Part shown: positions 46,764-53,867 of the stretch, piece after piece
How the letters are laid out: every line of letters starts with the position of its first letter
How positions within the stretch are numbered: the first letter of the stretch is position 1
NCBI RefSeq assembly: GCF_015155755.1
Contig: NZ_VWPI01000058.1
Span: 1-53,867 of the forward strand
Length of the DNA stretch: 53,867 nt
Direction: 5' to 3'
Source: Komagataeibacter sp. FXV3
GTDB taxonomy: Bacteria; Pseudomonadota; Alphaproteobacteria; Acetobacterales; Acetobacteraceae
The notes under the pieces: generated by a model
What the model was told of the DNA's origin: nothing
Databases searched by the model: none
What the model saw: only the letters and a program-made list of their open reading frames with translations
Program-made: the position numbers and the translations under genes

Positions 46764-49031
46764 TTACAGGTCGGCACTGATCGAGAACTTGAAGGTCTCC
46801 GGGTCCCCCATGACAAGATCGCTCTGGTAAACCGAAGCCCAGTAGCGCTGGTTGCCAATGTTATCGACCTCGAAGCGCGCGGTCAGCGGTTTCTTTGCCG
46901 CAAGGAAAGTATAGCGCGCACCAAGGTCAAAACGTGACCATGCCGGCAGGTGCGTCGAATTGGCATTGTTGAACTGCTGCTTGCCCGTGCTGATGACACG
47001 GCCCACCAGTGTCAGCCCCTTCACGAACGGCACGTCGTATTCAAGGTTGCCGTTGATGGTATAGTTCGGCACGCCAATCACGGTCTTGCCGTTATATTCG
47101 CCGCCCGCCGTATTCATCTGCTTTGCATCAATCAACGTCAGGCCACCGTTGAAGCGCAGCCCGCGCAGGATTTCCCCATTGAAGGTCAGTTCCATGCCCC
47201 GGTTACGCTGCCGGCCATTCTGTGTGTACAGCATCTGCCCGGTATTGCCGTAGGCTTCGGTCATGCCCTGCGGCATGGCGGTCTGGAAAAATGCCACACC
47301 TGCGGCAAAGCGGCCCACGTCATACTTGGCGCCCACTTCGTACTGGGTACTTTGGTACGGGGCAAAGACCTGCCCGGCATTGACGTAGGTCGCCCCCACC
47401 GTCTGCCCCGCCGACAGTCCCTGGATACGGTTGAAATACAGGGCCGCATGTTTGACCGGATGGATGACAAGGCCAATGACGGGCGAGAACGCCGCCGCAT
47501 CGTAATGCGTATCCAGCTTGCCACTGCCATACAGGAAGGAATCCGACAGGATATCCTGGTACCGGAAGCCCCCCGTCAGCGCGATGCGGTCGTGCCAGAA
47601 CGTCATGGTATCCGACAGGAACAGGCTGTACAGCTTGTTCCACGCCACCCGGCCGGGATTGTTCAGGCTGCCGCCGCTATAGGTTTCCTGCGGGGTAAAC
47701 TGCGTGGGGTGATAAATGTTGCCCGCCACCGGGGTCCAGGCCATGGAAAAGGCGGAGTCCGATTCCTCCCATATCGCCGACCCGCCCGCGTTGATTTCGT
47801 GCCTGATCGGGCCGGTGGTGACATGGGCATGGATACCGGCCTGCGTGGCCTCGTTCATGACGTTGTACGCATCCGCCATGGCGCCCACGGTGCCGGCCCC
47901 GGTGCGGGAGTTGGTCAGCGTGGTGGTGGCGTAATTGCCCATTTCATTGCCGCCCTGCGCGCCGAATTTGCCGTAAGCGGTAATGTGGCTGCCAAAATCA
48001 TGTTCGATGTTCAGCGTGCCGAACAGGTAGCTCAGGTCGGTATAGGCCCAGCGCTGCCCCCAGTTTTCCGACGGCGCGGTCGCCTTTGGCGCGGGCATGC
48101 CATCGGCCAGACCGTAGACGATGATCGCGCTGCGCCCGCCATAAACCTGCTGTTTCTGGTAATTCATGTTCATGTCGATGCGCGTGTCGTCATTGTGCCA
48201 GTCAAAGGCCGCGCCAAGGGCCACATCATCGCGCCGTTCGCCCTTGATGGCCGTTTCCCCGTCCATGCCGGCGGCATTGAAGCGGAAGCCGAAGGCATGG
48301 TCGCGGCCGAACCGGCGGCTTATGTCAAACGCGCCACCGCCCTGTCCGCTGCTGGTGTAATCGCCGGTAATGCGCGTGATATCCGTTGCCGCCGCACGCT
48401 TGGGGATCAGGTTGACATTGCCGCCAATGGCCGAACCACCGGGGGCCGCGCCGTTGAGGAAGGCACTGGCACCGTTGAGCACCTGCACTGAATCATAAAG
48501 CTGGGGCGAGACAAGCTGGCGTGGGGTCACGCCATACAGGCCGTCAATGGCCACGTCATCGCCATACAGCGTGAAACCGCGGATCTGGAACAGCTGCGCG
48601 TAATTGCCGTACCCCATTGTCGTACGCACGGTGGGATCGTTCAGCAGCACGTCGCCCAGTGTCTGTGACTGCTGGTTCAGGATCAGGCTGGAATTGTAGC
48701 TGCGGATGTTGAAGGGCACGTCCAGCCCCTTCTTCTTGCCCAATGCGCCCAGATCGCCACCGCTGCTGACATACATGCGGTTCCTGCGCGCGGCGGTGAC
48801 GACCATGTCCTCGTGTCGGGACGCGGGGCTGTCCGGTGTGGCGTCCGCCTGTGCCACCGCACTGTCCGCCGGGGTCCGGTCCGGCTGTGCGCGGGGTGTG
48901 GAGGCGGGCCTGGCCTTCTGTGGCACGGCACTGTCCACGCCAGTTGCGGCGCGGACCGCCACCGGAGCGCCCAAACCCACCAGCAGGCTGGCGGCGCAGA
49001 TGGTGCTCAGGCAAAGCGTACGAAGACTCAT
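46764..49031 (-). CDS. TonB-dependent siderophore receptor
   Basis: 755 residues. Signal peptide (about 1-28), an Ala/Pro-rich N-terminal extension (30-75), plug domain (about 95-215) with TLGDVLLNDPTVRTTMGYGN and LFQIRGFTLYGDDVAIDGLY, then a beta-barrel ending in aromatic-rich strands with a C-terminal FKFSISADL (terminal Leu rather than Phe/Trp). Internal GGSAIGGNVNLIPKRA is typical of ferrisiderophore receptors. Imports an iron-siderophore across the outer membrane with TonB. A Fur-like site lies just upstream. Confidence 0.93.
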   Translation of the reverse strand: MSLRTLCLSTICAASLLVGLGAPVAVRAATGVDSAVPQKARPASTPRAQPDRTPADSAVAQADATPDSPASRHEDMVVTAARRNRMYVSSGGDLGALGKKKGLDVPFNIRSYNSSLILNQQSQTLGDVLLNDPTVRTTMGYGNYAQLFQIRGFTLYGDDVAIDGLYGVTPRQLVSPQLYDSVQVLNGASAFLNGAAPGGSAIGGNVNLIPKRAAATDITRITGDYTSSGQGGGAFDISRRFGRDHAFGFRFNAAGMDGETAIKGERRDDVALGAAFDWHNDDTRIDMNMNYQKQQVYGGRSAIIVYGLADGMPAPKATAPSENWGQRWAYTDLSYLFGTLNIEHDFGSHITAYGKFGAQGGNEMGNYATTTLTNSRTGAGTVGAMADAYNVMNEATQAGIHAHVTTGPIRHEINAGGSAIWEESDSAFSMAWTPVAGNIYHPTQFTPQETYSGGSLNNPGRVAWNKLYSLFLSDTMTFWHDRIALTGGFRYQDILSDSFLYGSGKLDTHYDAAAFSPVIGLVIHPVKHAALYFNRIQGLSAGQTVGATYVNAGQVFAPYQSTQYEVGAKYDVGRFAAGVAFFQTAMPQGMTEAYGNTGQMLYTQNGRQRNRGMELTFNGEILRGLRFNGGLTLIDAKQMNTAGGEYNGKTVIGVPNYTINGNLEYDVPFVKGLTLVGRVISTGKQQFNNANSTHLPAWSRFDLGARYTFLAAKKPLTARFEVDNIGNQRYWASVYQSDLVMGDPETFKFSISADL

Positions 49032-49073
49032 TGATCAAAGCTCACACTGTGACGGTTCCCGGCAGCTTATTTA

Positions 49074-49092
49074 GCAATTGAGAGTGAATTGC
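49074..49092 (-). promoter_or_regulatory. Probable Fur operator upstream of the siderophore receptor
   Basis: 19-nt dyad GCAATTGAGAGTGAATTGC, with GCAATT/AATTGC arms and a TGAGAGTGA centre resembling the core of Fur boxes. It starts 43 nt upstream of the receptor ATG, within or next to the expected promoter. Location and target agree with iron-dependent repression. Confidence 0.6.
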
Positions 49093-50077
49093 AATATCAA
49101 ATATGCACCTTTCCCAACCCGTCCCGGACGGGCGTGCATGTGCTGGCATATCCTGCCCTGCCCCGGCCACACCGCGCCCGTTGCATGGCCTTACTGGAAA
49201 TATATCCGGAAAACCGGGCGCCCGGCCCCGGCCATTGCCAGCGGGCGGCACGGGACGATCCGGGAAATATTGCCCCCCATGCAGGCCCGGCAACGGACAC
49301 AAGCAACCTTTTGTAAATCTTCACACACATCGATACTTCAACCGGTTGTCCCATATCGGGGACAGGACGGTGCCTGTATCGAATATCCTGCAGGCCCCTG
49401 CGTCATGGGGCAAAGCCCGGCCTGCCCTGCCAGCAGCCGGAAACAGGAAACCGGATGCGCGTCATTTAATCTGGACCTGACAGATAACAGCCCGTGGCTG
49501 CGCGATGCGCCTGTCGTTCGGTTCGACATTCCTGATGCATTGCCAATACCAGCAGCATGGCATGGACCGGCATGGTCATGCCTGCCCCAAGGCTATTGGC
49601 AGAACAGGAATGATGCCAAAATTTATGAAAATTCACGACAGTATTTTTATTTCCATTTTGCCATGCAGTATTTCTTTATACCCGGTTTTTCTTAAACTTC
49701 GGGGCATGTCGCTAGTTAGTCCCGATGACTGCCGGTTGTATTCATCAACCGTCCGGCGGATTTCACTGTCCCATGCATTCCACCGGGCTGGGAAACGTCC
49801 GGTCGCATCAATGCCATCCTTCCATTTAGCAAACGGCCATGCGGTTGCCCCCTGAACGACACGATATTTCCTAGCCAGTTCATATCATTCGATTGATGCA
49901 GGCCGCCGTCAGTAGAATGGGGAAATGTGGGCATGCCCTGTATGCTGATCTAAAAATGGATATTCAGCACCATTATTTGGCATGAAATAAAACAGCAATA
50001 CAAAATAGGAAATGCATTGCCAAAACAGAATATCAGAACGCGTTACTGGTTCCGATATGGCGTTCCATATCCACCCA
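49093..50077. other. Gene-poor, partly AT-rich kilobase
   Basis: Between the receptor promoter and the guaA terminator. The first 400 nt are GC-rich without a coding-like frame. The part from about 49600 to 50080 is clearly AT-rich compared with the rest of the window and holds only a start-less open frame (49633-49884). No tRNA, IS end or attachment site was found. Confidence 0.6.
49633..49884 (-). pseudogene. Possible gene relic, 83 codons without a start
   Basis: Open frame bounded upstream by an in-frame TGA at 49885-49887. It reads YELARKYRVVQGATAWPFAK, then WKDGIDATGRFPARWNAWDS and EIRRTVDEYNRQSS, a protein-like composition with aromatic and charged residues evenly spread, quite unlike the other frames. 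There is no usable ATG/GTG near its beginning. Likely the tail of a broken gene. Family not recognised. Confidence 0.35.
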
Positions 50078-50127
50078 CAAAAAATCCCTCAGGACGCATG
50101 CCCAAACGGACATGAATCCTGAAGGAT
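50078..50127 (-). terminator. Rho-independent terminator of guaA
   Basis: On the minus strand: arms ATCCTTCAGGATTCATG and CATGCGTCCTGAGGGAT (three mismatches, 10-nt loop) followed by TTTTTTG. It lies about 59 nt after the guaA stop. Confidence 0.82.
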
Positions 50128-50185
50128 AATAAAAACAGAATGTATTTATAATATAGACGCTTTATTTATTGGAAATAATACTCAC

Positions 50186-51790
50186 TCATTCCCACTCAAT
50201 CGTTCCCGGCGGCTTGGACGTAATGTCATAGGTCACGCGGTTGACGCCACGCACTTCATTGACGATCCGCCCGGCCACGCGGTTGAGGAAGGACATGTCA
50301 AAGGGGTAGATATCCGCCGTCATGCCGTCGGTGCTGGTCACCGCGCGCAGGGCGCAGGCGTAATCATATGTGCGGCCATCGCCCATGACACCCACGGTGC
50401 GGACCGGCAGCAGCACGGCAAAGGCCTGCCAGATGGCGTCATACAGGCCAGCGGCACGGATTTCCTCAAGGAAGATCGAATCAACCCGCCGCAGCAGGTC
50501 CAGCTTTTCGCGCGTGATGGCGCCGGGGATACGGATGGCAAGCCCCGGCCCGGGGAACGGGTGGCGGCCGACGATCGCTTCGGGAATATCCATCTCCCGG
50601 CCCAGTTCGCGCACCTCGTCCTTGAACAGTTCACGCAGCGGCTCGACCAGCTTCATCTTCATCCGTTCCGGCAGGCCGCCCACATTGTGGTGCGACTTGA
50701 TGGTGACGGACGGGCCACCGGTGAAGCTGACACTTTCGATCACGTCGGGGTACAGCGTGCCCTGCGCCAGGAATTCGGCGCCACCCAGCTTGGCGGCTTC
50801 TTCCTCGAACACTTCAATAAACAGGCGGCCAATGGTCTTGCGCTTGATTTCGGGGTCGCTCACCCCTTCCAGCGCGTTCAGGAACAGGTCGGACGCGTCA
50901 CGGTGGATCAGGTGGATGTTGAAGCGGTCACGGAAGGTGCGGATCACTTCATCCGCCTCACCCGCGCGCAGGATGCCGGGATCAACGAAAATGCAGGTCA
51001 GCTGGTCGCCAATGGCCTGATGGATCAGCACGGCGGCGACCGAGGAATCCACCCCGCCCGACAGGCCGCAGATCACGCGCCCCTTGCCCACCTGCTGGCG
51101 GATGCGGGCGATTTCCATTTCACGGAAGCCAGCCATGGTCCACGTGCCCCGGCAGCCCGCGACATCATGGGTGAAATTGCGCAGCAGGGCCGCGCCATGC
51201 GGGGTATGCACCACTTCGGGGTGGAACTGCACGCCATACAGGCGGCGGCCTTCGTCGGCGATGATCGCGAACGGCGCGCCCTCGCTCACGGCCACGGCCT
51301 GGAAACCGGGCGGCAGCTTTGTCACGCGGTCGCCGTGGCTCATCCACACCTGTTCACGCCCGCCGCGCGCCCATGTGCCACGGAACAGGGCACAGTCCTT
51401 TATGATATCGATATGCGCACGGCCGAATTCACGATGTTCGGATGTCTCCACCGTGCCACCCAGCTGGCGGCACATGGCCTGCTGGCCGTAGCATATGCCC
51501 AGCACCGGCACATTCAGGGCGAACACCACCTCGGGGATGGTCGGCGCGTCCCTGTCCAGCACGCTGGCGGGGCTGCCGGACAGGATGATGCCCTTGGGCG
51601 CAAAGGCGCGAATCCGCTCGGCCGTGCTGGAATACGGCCAGATTTCGCAATACACCCCGCTTTCACGCACGCGCCGGGCAATCAGCTGGGTGACCTGGCT
51701 GCCGAAATCCAGGATCAGGATACGATCCTCATGCAGGGATTCATCAAGTCCTTCGACAGGGGCGGCGGTCTTCGCGGTATCGTTCATCAT
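50186..51790 (-). CDS. guaA: GMP synthase (glutamine-hydrolysing)
   Basis: 534 residues. Class I glutaminase domain ([20 protein letters not shown], nucleophile cysteine in [22 protein letters not shown]), then ATP-pyrophosphatase domain ([20 protein letters not shown]) and C-terminal dimerisation domain ([32 protein letters not shown]). Converts XMP to GMP. Two ATG codons in tandem at 51790 and 51787. The ~20-residue N-terminal lead before the glutaminase fold is slightly longer than usual. Divergent from a small secreted-protein gene. Confidence 0.97.
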   Translation of the reverse strand: MMNDTAKTAAPVEGLDESLHEDRILILDFGSQVTQLIARRVRESGVYCEIWPYSSTAERIRAFAPKGIILSGSPASVLDRDAPTIPEVVFALNVPVLGICYGQQAMCRQLGGTVETSEHREFGRAHIDIIKDCALFRGTWARGGREQVWMSHGDRVTKLPPGFQAVAVSEGAPFAIIADEGRRLYGVQFHPEVVHTPHGAALLRNFTHDVAGCRGTWTMAGFREMEIARIRQQVGKGRVICGLSGGVDSSVAAVLIHQAIGDQLTCIFVDPGILRAGEADEVIRTFRDRFNIHLIHRDASDLFLNALEGVSDPEIKRKTIGRLFIEVFEEEAAKLGGAEFLAQGTLYPDVIESVSFTGGPSVTIKSHHNVGGLPERMKMKLVEPLRELFKDEVRELGREMDIPEAIVGRHPFPGPGLAIRIPGAITREKLDLLRRVDSIFLEEIRAAGLYDAIWQAFAVLLPVRTVGVMGDGRTYDYACALRAVTSTDGMTADIYPFDMSFLNRVAGRIVNEVRGVNRVTYDITSKPPGTIEWE

Positions 51791-51955
51791 GTATCTTTCG
51801 GTCGCGGCATTATCGATAAACTAGGCTTCCAGCATGAGCCGGGAACATATTGCAAGGGTGGGATAGTCTTTCCCGCGCAGATAGCACAATATACGCATTC
51901 AGGCAGGCCCTGTCTTTCCTGTCGGTTCCGACAAACCGGATCATATGGTTGTTTC

Positions 51956-52345
51956 ATGACTGCACGTTCATTCCTGCTGGCGGCCGCCTGCGTGGCCTGC
52001 CTTTCCCTTGCCGCTTCCCCCGCGCGCGCCGATGCCAAGAATGACCCGCAGGGGTTATGGACGGGGCAACTGGTGCGTGATCAGGGCAACTGCACCACCG
52101 AAACCGGCAATACCTCGACCTTCCAGATCGGCACGAAACGCATGACGTTCACCCCCGCCGATGGCTCCATCGCGCTGACGGGCGTGCCGCAGAAAAATGC
52201 CGACCTGTACCATACCGAAACCGTGGTCAGGCAGGCATCGGGTGCGGCCTTTCCCATGGTGTTCGAAGCCCGCCCCGAAGGCGACACGATGGTCGGCACC
52301 TATGGCACCCCGCGCTGCCGGGCGCATATCGTGCTGAAACGCTAG
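51956..52345 (+). CDS. Small exported protein, unknown function
   Basis: 129 residues. Signal peptide MTARSFLLAAACVACLSLAA then SPARA|DAK. Mature protein about 104 residues with two cysteines (GNCTTETG and RCRAHIVLKR) likely forming a disulfide, and alternating strand-like segments (LWTGQLV, STFQIGTKRMTF, TMVGTYG). Probably a small periplasmic beta-barrel-like domain. The frame is open far upstream through guaA, but the signal peptide fixes the start. Not assigned to a family. Confidence 0.75.
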   Translation: MTARSFLLAAACVACLSLAASPARADAKNDPQGLWTGQLVRDQGNCTTETGNTSTFQIGTKRMTFTPADGSIALTGVPQKNADLYHTETVVRQASGAAFPMVFEARPEGDTMVGTYGTPRCRAHIVLKR

Positions 52346-52441
52346 CGTTTTTCCTGCCTGCCGGGTCGTGTTCACGCAATCGGGAACAAAGTGGTCCGAT
52401 ACAGGCATGGATGCCGGGCCTCGATCCGATATATTCCCTAT

Positions 52442-52948
52442 ATGGCTGATAACATGACACTAGCCGGGGCTGTCCTGTCCATTGTGGTCCGTAACGGGCG
52501 CATGCTGCTGGTCTGCAGGCGCAACCCGCCGGACCAGGGGCTGTGGGGTTTTCCCGGCGGCCGCATCGAATATGGCGAAAGCTATCTGGACGCCGCAGCG
52601 CGCGAACTGCGGGAGGAAACCGGCTTCATCACCCATGCCGAAGGCACGCTGACGGCCTTTGACCTGATCGACCGTGACAGCGCGGGCCGGATCCGCTTCC
52701 ACTACCTGATCGTGGCCGTGCAATGCCATGACAATGGCTGGACCGACATCGCGGCGGGTTATGATGCGTGTGACGTGGGGTGGTTTGACCTGGCGCAGGT
52801 GCGCGCCAGTCCCGCCGCCTTCAGCCCCGGCCTGCTGGAACTGGGTACGCTGGCCCTGTCCCCGCGTGGCATCGCCCCATGGCCGGTAGCCGCACAGATA
52901 CGCACCCCCGCCCCCCATTCCACCCGGACCGAGAGCATTCCGTCATGA
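52442..52948 (+). CDS. Nudix hydrolase
   Basis: 168 residues from MADNMTLAGAVLSIVVRNGR. Complete Nudix box at residues about 40-62: GRIEYGESYLDAAARELREE then TGF. Upstream GLWGFPGG is typical. Closest by feel to ADP-ribose pyrophosphatase / NUDT-type enzymes that remove nucleoside diphosphate derivatives; substrate unknown. Its stop overlaps the start of the receiver gene (ATGA). Confidence 0.9.
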   Translation: MADNMTLAGAVLSIVVRNGRMLLVCRRNPPDQGLWGFPGGRIEYGESYLDAAARELREETGFITHAEGTLTAFDLIDRDSAGRIRFHYLIVAVQCHDNGWTDIAAGYDACDVGWFDLAQVRASPAAFSPGLLELGTLALSPRGIAPWPVAAQIRTPAPHSTRTESIPS

Positions 52949-53292
52949 CCCAGATTTCTGCCCTGATTGTCGAGGATGAGGCGACGATAGCGGAACTGGT
53001 CGCCACCATGCTGGAGGCAAACGGCATCCATGCCACCATAAGCCCCGACGTGGCGGACGCCATGCAGCGGATCGGGACGACGCGCTTTACGCTGGCGCTG
53101 GTGGACCTGACGCTGCCCGATGGCGACCCCGATGCCCTGATCGCCACGGCACAGGCCCAGGGCTGCCATGTGATCGTGATGAGCGGCGACCCCGACCGTC
53201 TGGCCGGTTACGCGCCGCTGCCGCTGCTGGAAAAACCCTTCCGCATGAAGGCATTGCTGGAACAGGTGCGTCAGGTTGCCCCGGCAGCCTGA
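52945..53292 (+). CDS. Stand-alone response-regulator receiver protein
   Basis: 115 residues, a receiver domain only. Acidic pocket ALIVEDEAT, phosphoacceptor Asp in LALVDLTLPDGDPD near residue 54, the Ser in VIVMSGD, and conserved Lys in LLEKPFRMKALLEQV. No output domain, so it probably acts by protein contact (CheY/DivK-like) or as a phosphate sink. Coupled to the Nudix gene. No cognate histidine kinase is in the window. Confidence 0.92.
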   Translation: MTQISALIVEDEATIAELVATMLEANGIHATISPDVADAMQRIGTTRFTLALVDLTLPDGDPDALIATAQAQGCHVIVMSGDPDRLAGYAPLPLLEKPFRMKALLEQVRQVAPAA

Positions 53293-53310
53293 TCCTGAAC
53301 GCTTCAGAAG

Positions 53311-53392
53311 CAAGGGGTTTTGGTTCAGCTTTTTTCAAAAAGCTTCAGGCAACGCCGCCTTTTTGAAAAAAGGCGGCGCCCGGAAACTTTTA
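53311..53392 (-). repeat. 3'-end two-palindrome element, copy 7
   Basis: AGCTTTTTTCAAAAAGCTTC, then GCCGCCTTTTTG with AAAAAAGGCGGC, then CCCGGAAACTTTTAATGC. Gene-proximal end 8 nt from the stop at 53401. The other side faces the receiver gene stop at 53292. Confidence 0.87.
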
Positions 53393-53400
53393 ATGCTGTG

Positions 53401-53867
53401 CTACGGCGTGGGTAGCCTGACGATGGTGCTGCGCTGTGCAGGCGACAGATCCGGACGCAGGCTGACACGATACAGGGTGACACGTTCCGCCACCCTTTTG
53501 CGTCGTCCGCGCGTCAGGGTGGCAACCGGCTGGACCGACGTGAAATCATCCCGGTCAAAATCACGGCGGGGATTACAGACCATGATCCCCTCCCCCGCCA
53601 CGTCATGCGGCAGGTTGAACAGCGCCCAGCGCGGTTCCATCCCCACCACGACCCGGCCGGGCATGACCGTGGCCAGTTCCGCCGCCGTGCCGTAATCACA
53701 CGCGGCAATGAAATCGCCCGGTCCCGCATGGTCCGCAATCCGGGTGGCCAGATCGCGCCAGCCCGCCATCTGCCGCAACGCCACATCCGTATGGGCCGAC
53801 AGCGGCAGCGGGGCAAGCAGCGCCTGCATGTAAACCAGCGCGCCAAACATGACACCGCCCCCAACCG
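53401..53867 (-). CDS. C-terminus of a probable membrane glycosyltransferase (5' end outside window)
   Basis: About 155 codons are visible and the frame stays open to the window edge. It begins with a hydrophobic stretch (MFGALVYMQALLAPLPLSAH) and continues with a soluble periplasmic-type domain: FIAACDYGTAAELATVMPGR, VVVGMEPRWALFNLP, then a basic KRV/TLYRVSLRP tail. This arrangement, last helix then a small alpha/beta domain, is like the ends of GT39/ArnT-type mannosyl- or aminoarabinosyl-transferases. Identification is tentative because the catalytic part is missing. Confidence 0.5.
   Translation of the reverse strand, partial: VGGGVMFGALVYMQALLAPLPLSAHTDVALRQMAGWRDLATRIADHAGPGDFIAACDYGTAAELATVMPGRVVVGMEPRWALFNLPHDVAGEGIMVCNPRRDFDRDDFTSVQPVATLTRGRRKRVAERVTLYRVSLRPDLSPAQRSTIVRLPTP

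Noticed and set aside
46950-48491. 513-codon plus-strand frame
   Set aside because: Antisense to the TonB-dependent receptor; no recognisable domain.
49078-49695. 205-codon plus-strand frame in the receptor-guaA gap
   Set aside because: Runs across the Fur-like site and the AT-rich relic, has no ribosome site, and its sequence looks random (many Pro, Cys and Arg).

Overview
The window looks like ordinary chromosome of an acetic acid bacterium (Acetobacteraceae, most likely Komagataeibacter or Gluconacetobacter). This is inferred from high GC with dense, often overlapping operons, an alphaproteobacterial PDH operon whose E1-beta carries its own lipoyl domain, the PurS/PurQ/short-PurL form of FGAM synthase, and the general style of the proteins. 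I saw no rRNA, tRNA, CRISPR array, prophage or intact insertion sequence. Both ends of the window cut through membrane-protein genes.

Layout. 1-2.7 kb: the end of a DUF6056-like membrane protein and three small proteins. 2.7-7.9 kb: adh, the sseA-metC pair, an AI-2E-type permease and an EEP-family hydrolase. 7.9-11.5 kb: a tetraheme cytochrome with a b-type membrane partner, cardiolipin synthase, YraN, and a His-rich exported protein. 11.6-18.8 kb: a purine block, purC-purS-(Rap1a-like secreted protein)-purQ-purL-bolA-grxD, then an NRDE protein and purB. 19-22.7 kb: terC-slt-pgpA-pncC. 22.7-29.8 kb: coq10-like, lipA and pdhA-pdhB-pdhC-lpd. 29.9-37 kb: ppiD-trpE-trpG-trpD-trpC-moaC. 37.3-41 kb: tpiA, secG, pyrG, kdsA. 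41-46 kb: two surface-glycan type transferases, a LuxR-type regulator and a Tat-exported P1 peptidase. 46-53.9 kb: sodC, a TonB-dependent siderophore receptor, a gene-poor AT-rich kilobase, guaA, a small secreted protein, a Nudix hydrolase overlapping a stand-alone receiver, and the C-terminus of a probable glycosyltransferase.

Working links. The pur genes and guaA cover most of the late IMP/GMP/AMP steps. LipA supplies the lipoyl cofactor for the adjacent PDH complex. GrxD and BolA form an iron-sulfur trafficking pair next to PurL. TrpE/G/D/C make tryptophan precursors. SodC and the siderophore receptor are convergent neighbours, and the receptor has a Fur-like operator.

Most unusual signals. 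(1) A family of about 80-bp two-palindrome elements occurs seven times, plus one decayed half copy. All lie just after a gene 3' end and all have the same polarity relative to that gene. (2) TrpD carries an extra N-terminal segment that resembles a duplicate of its own helical domain. (3) A 66-nt perfect direct repeat is shared by the lipoyl-domain coding parts of pdhB and pdhC. (4) A secreted Rap1a-like gene is locked by ATGA overlaps between purS and purQ. (5) A GTACCCC-rich palindrome cluster lies between kdsA and a glycosyltransferase gene. (6) The Cu/Zn SOD appears to have lost one zinc-ligand histidine.
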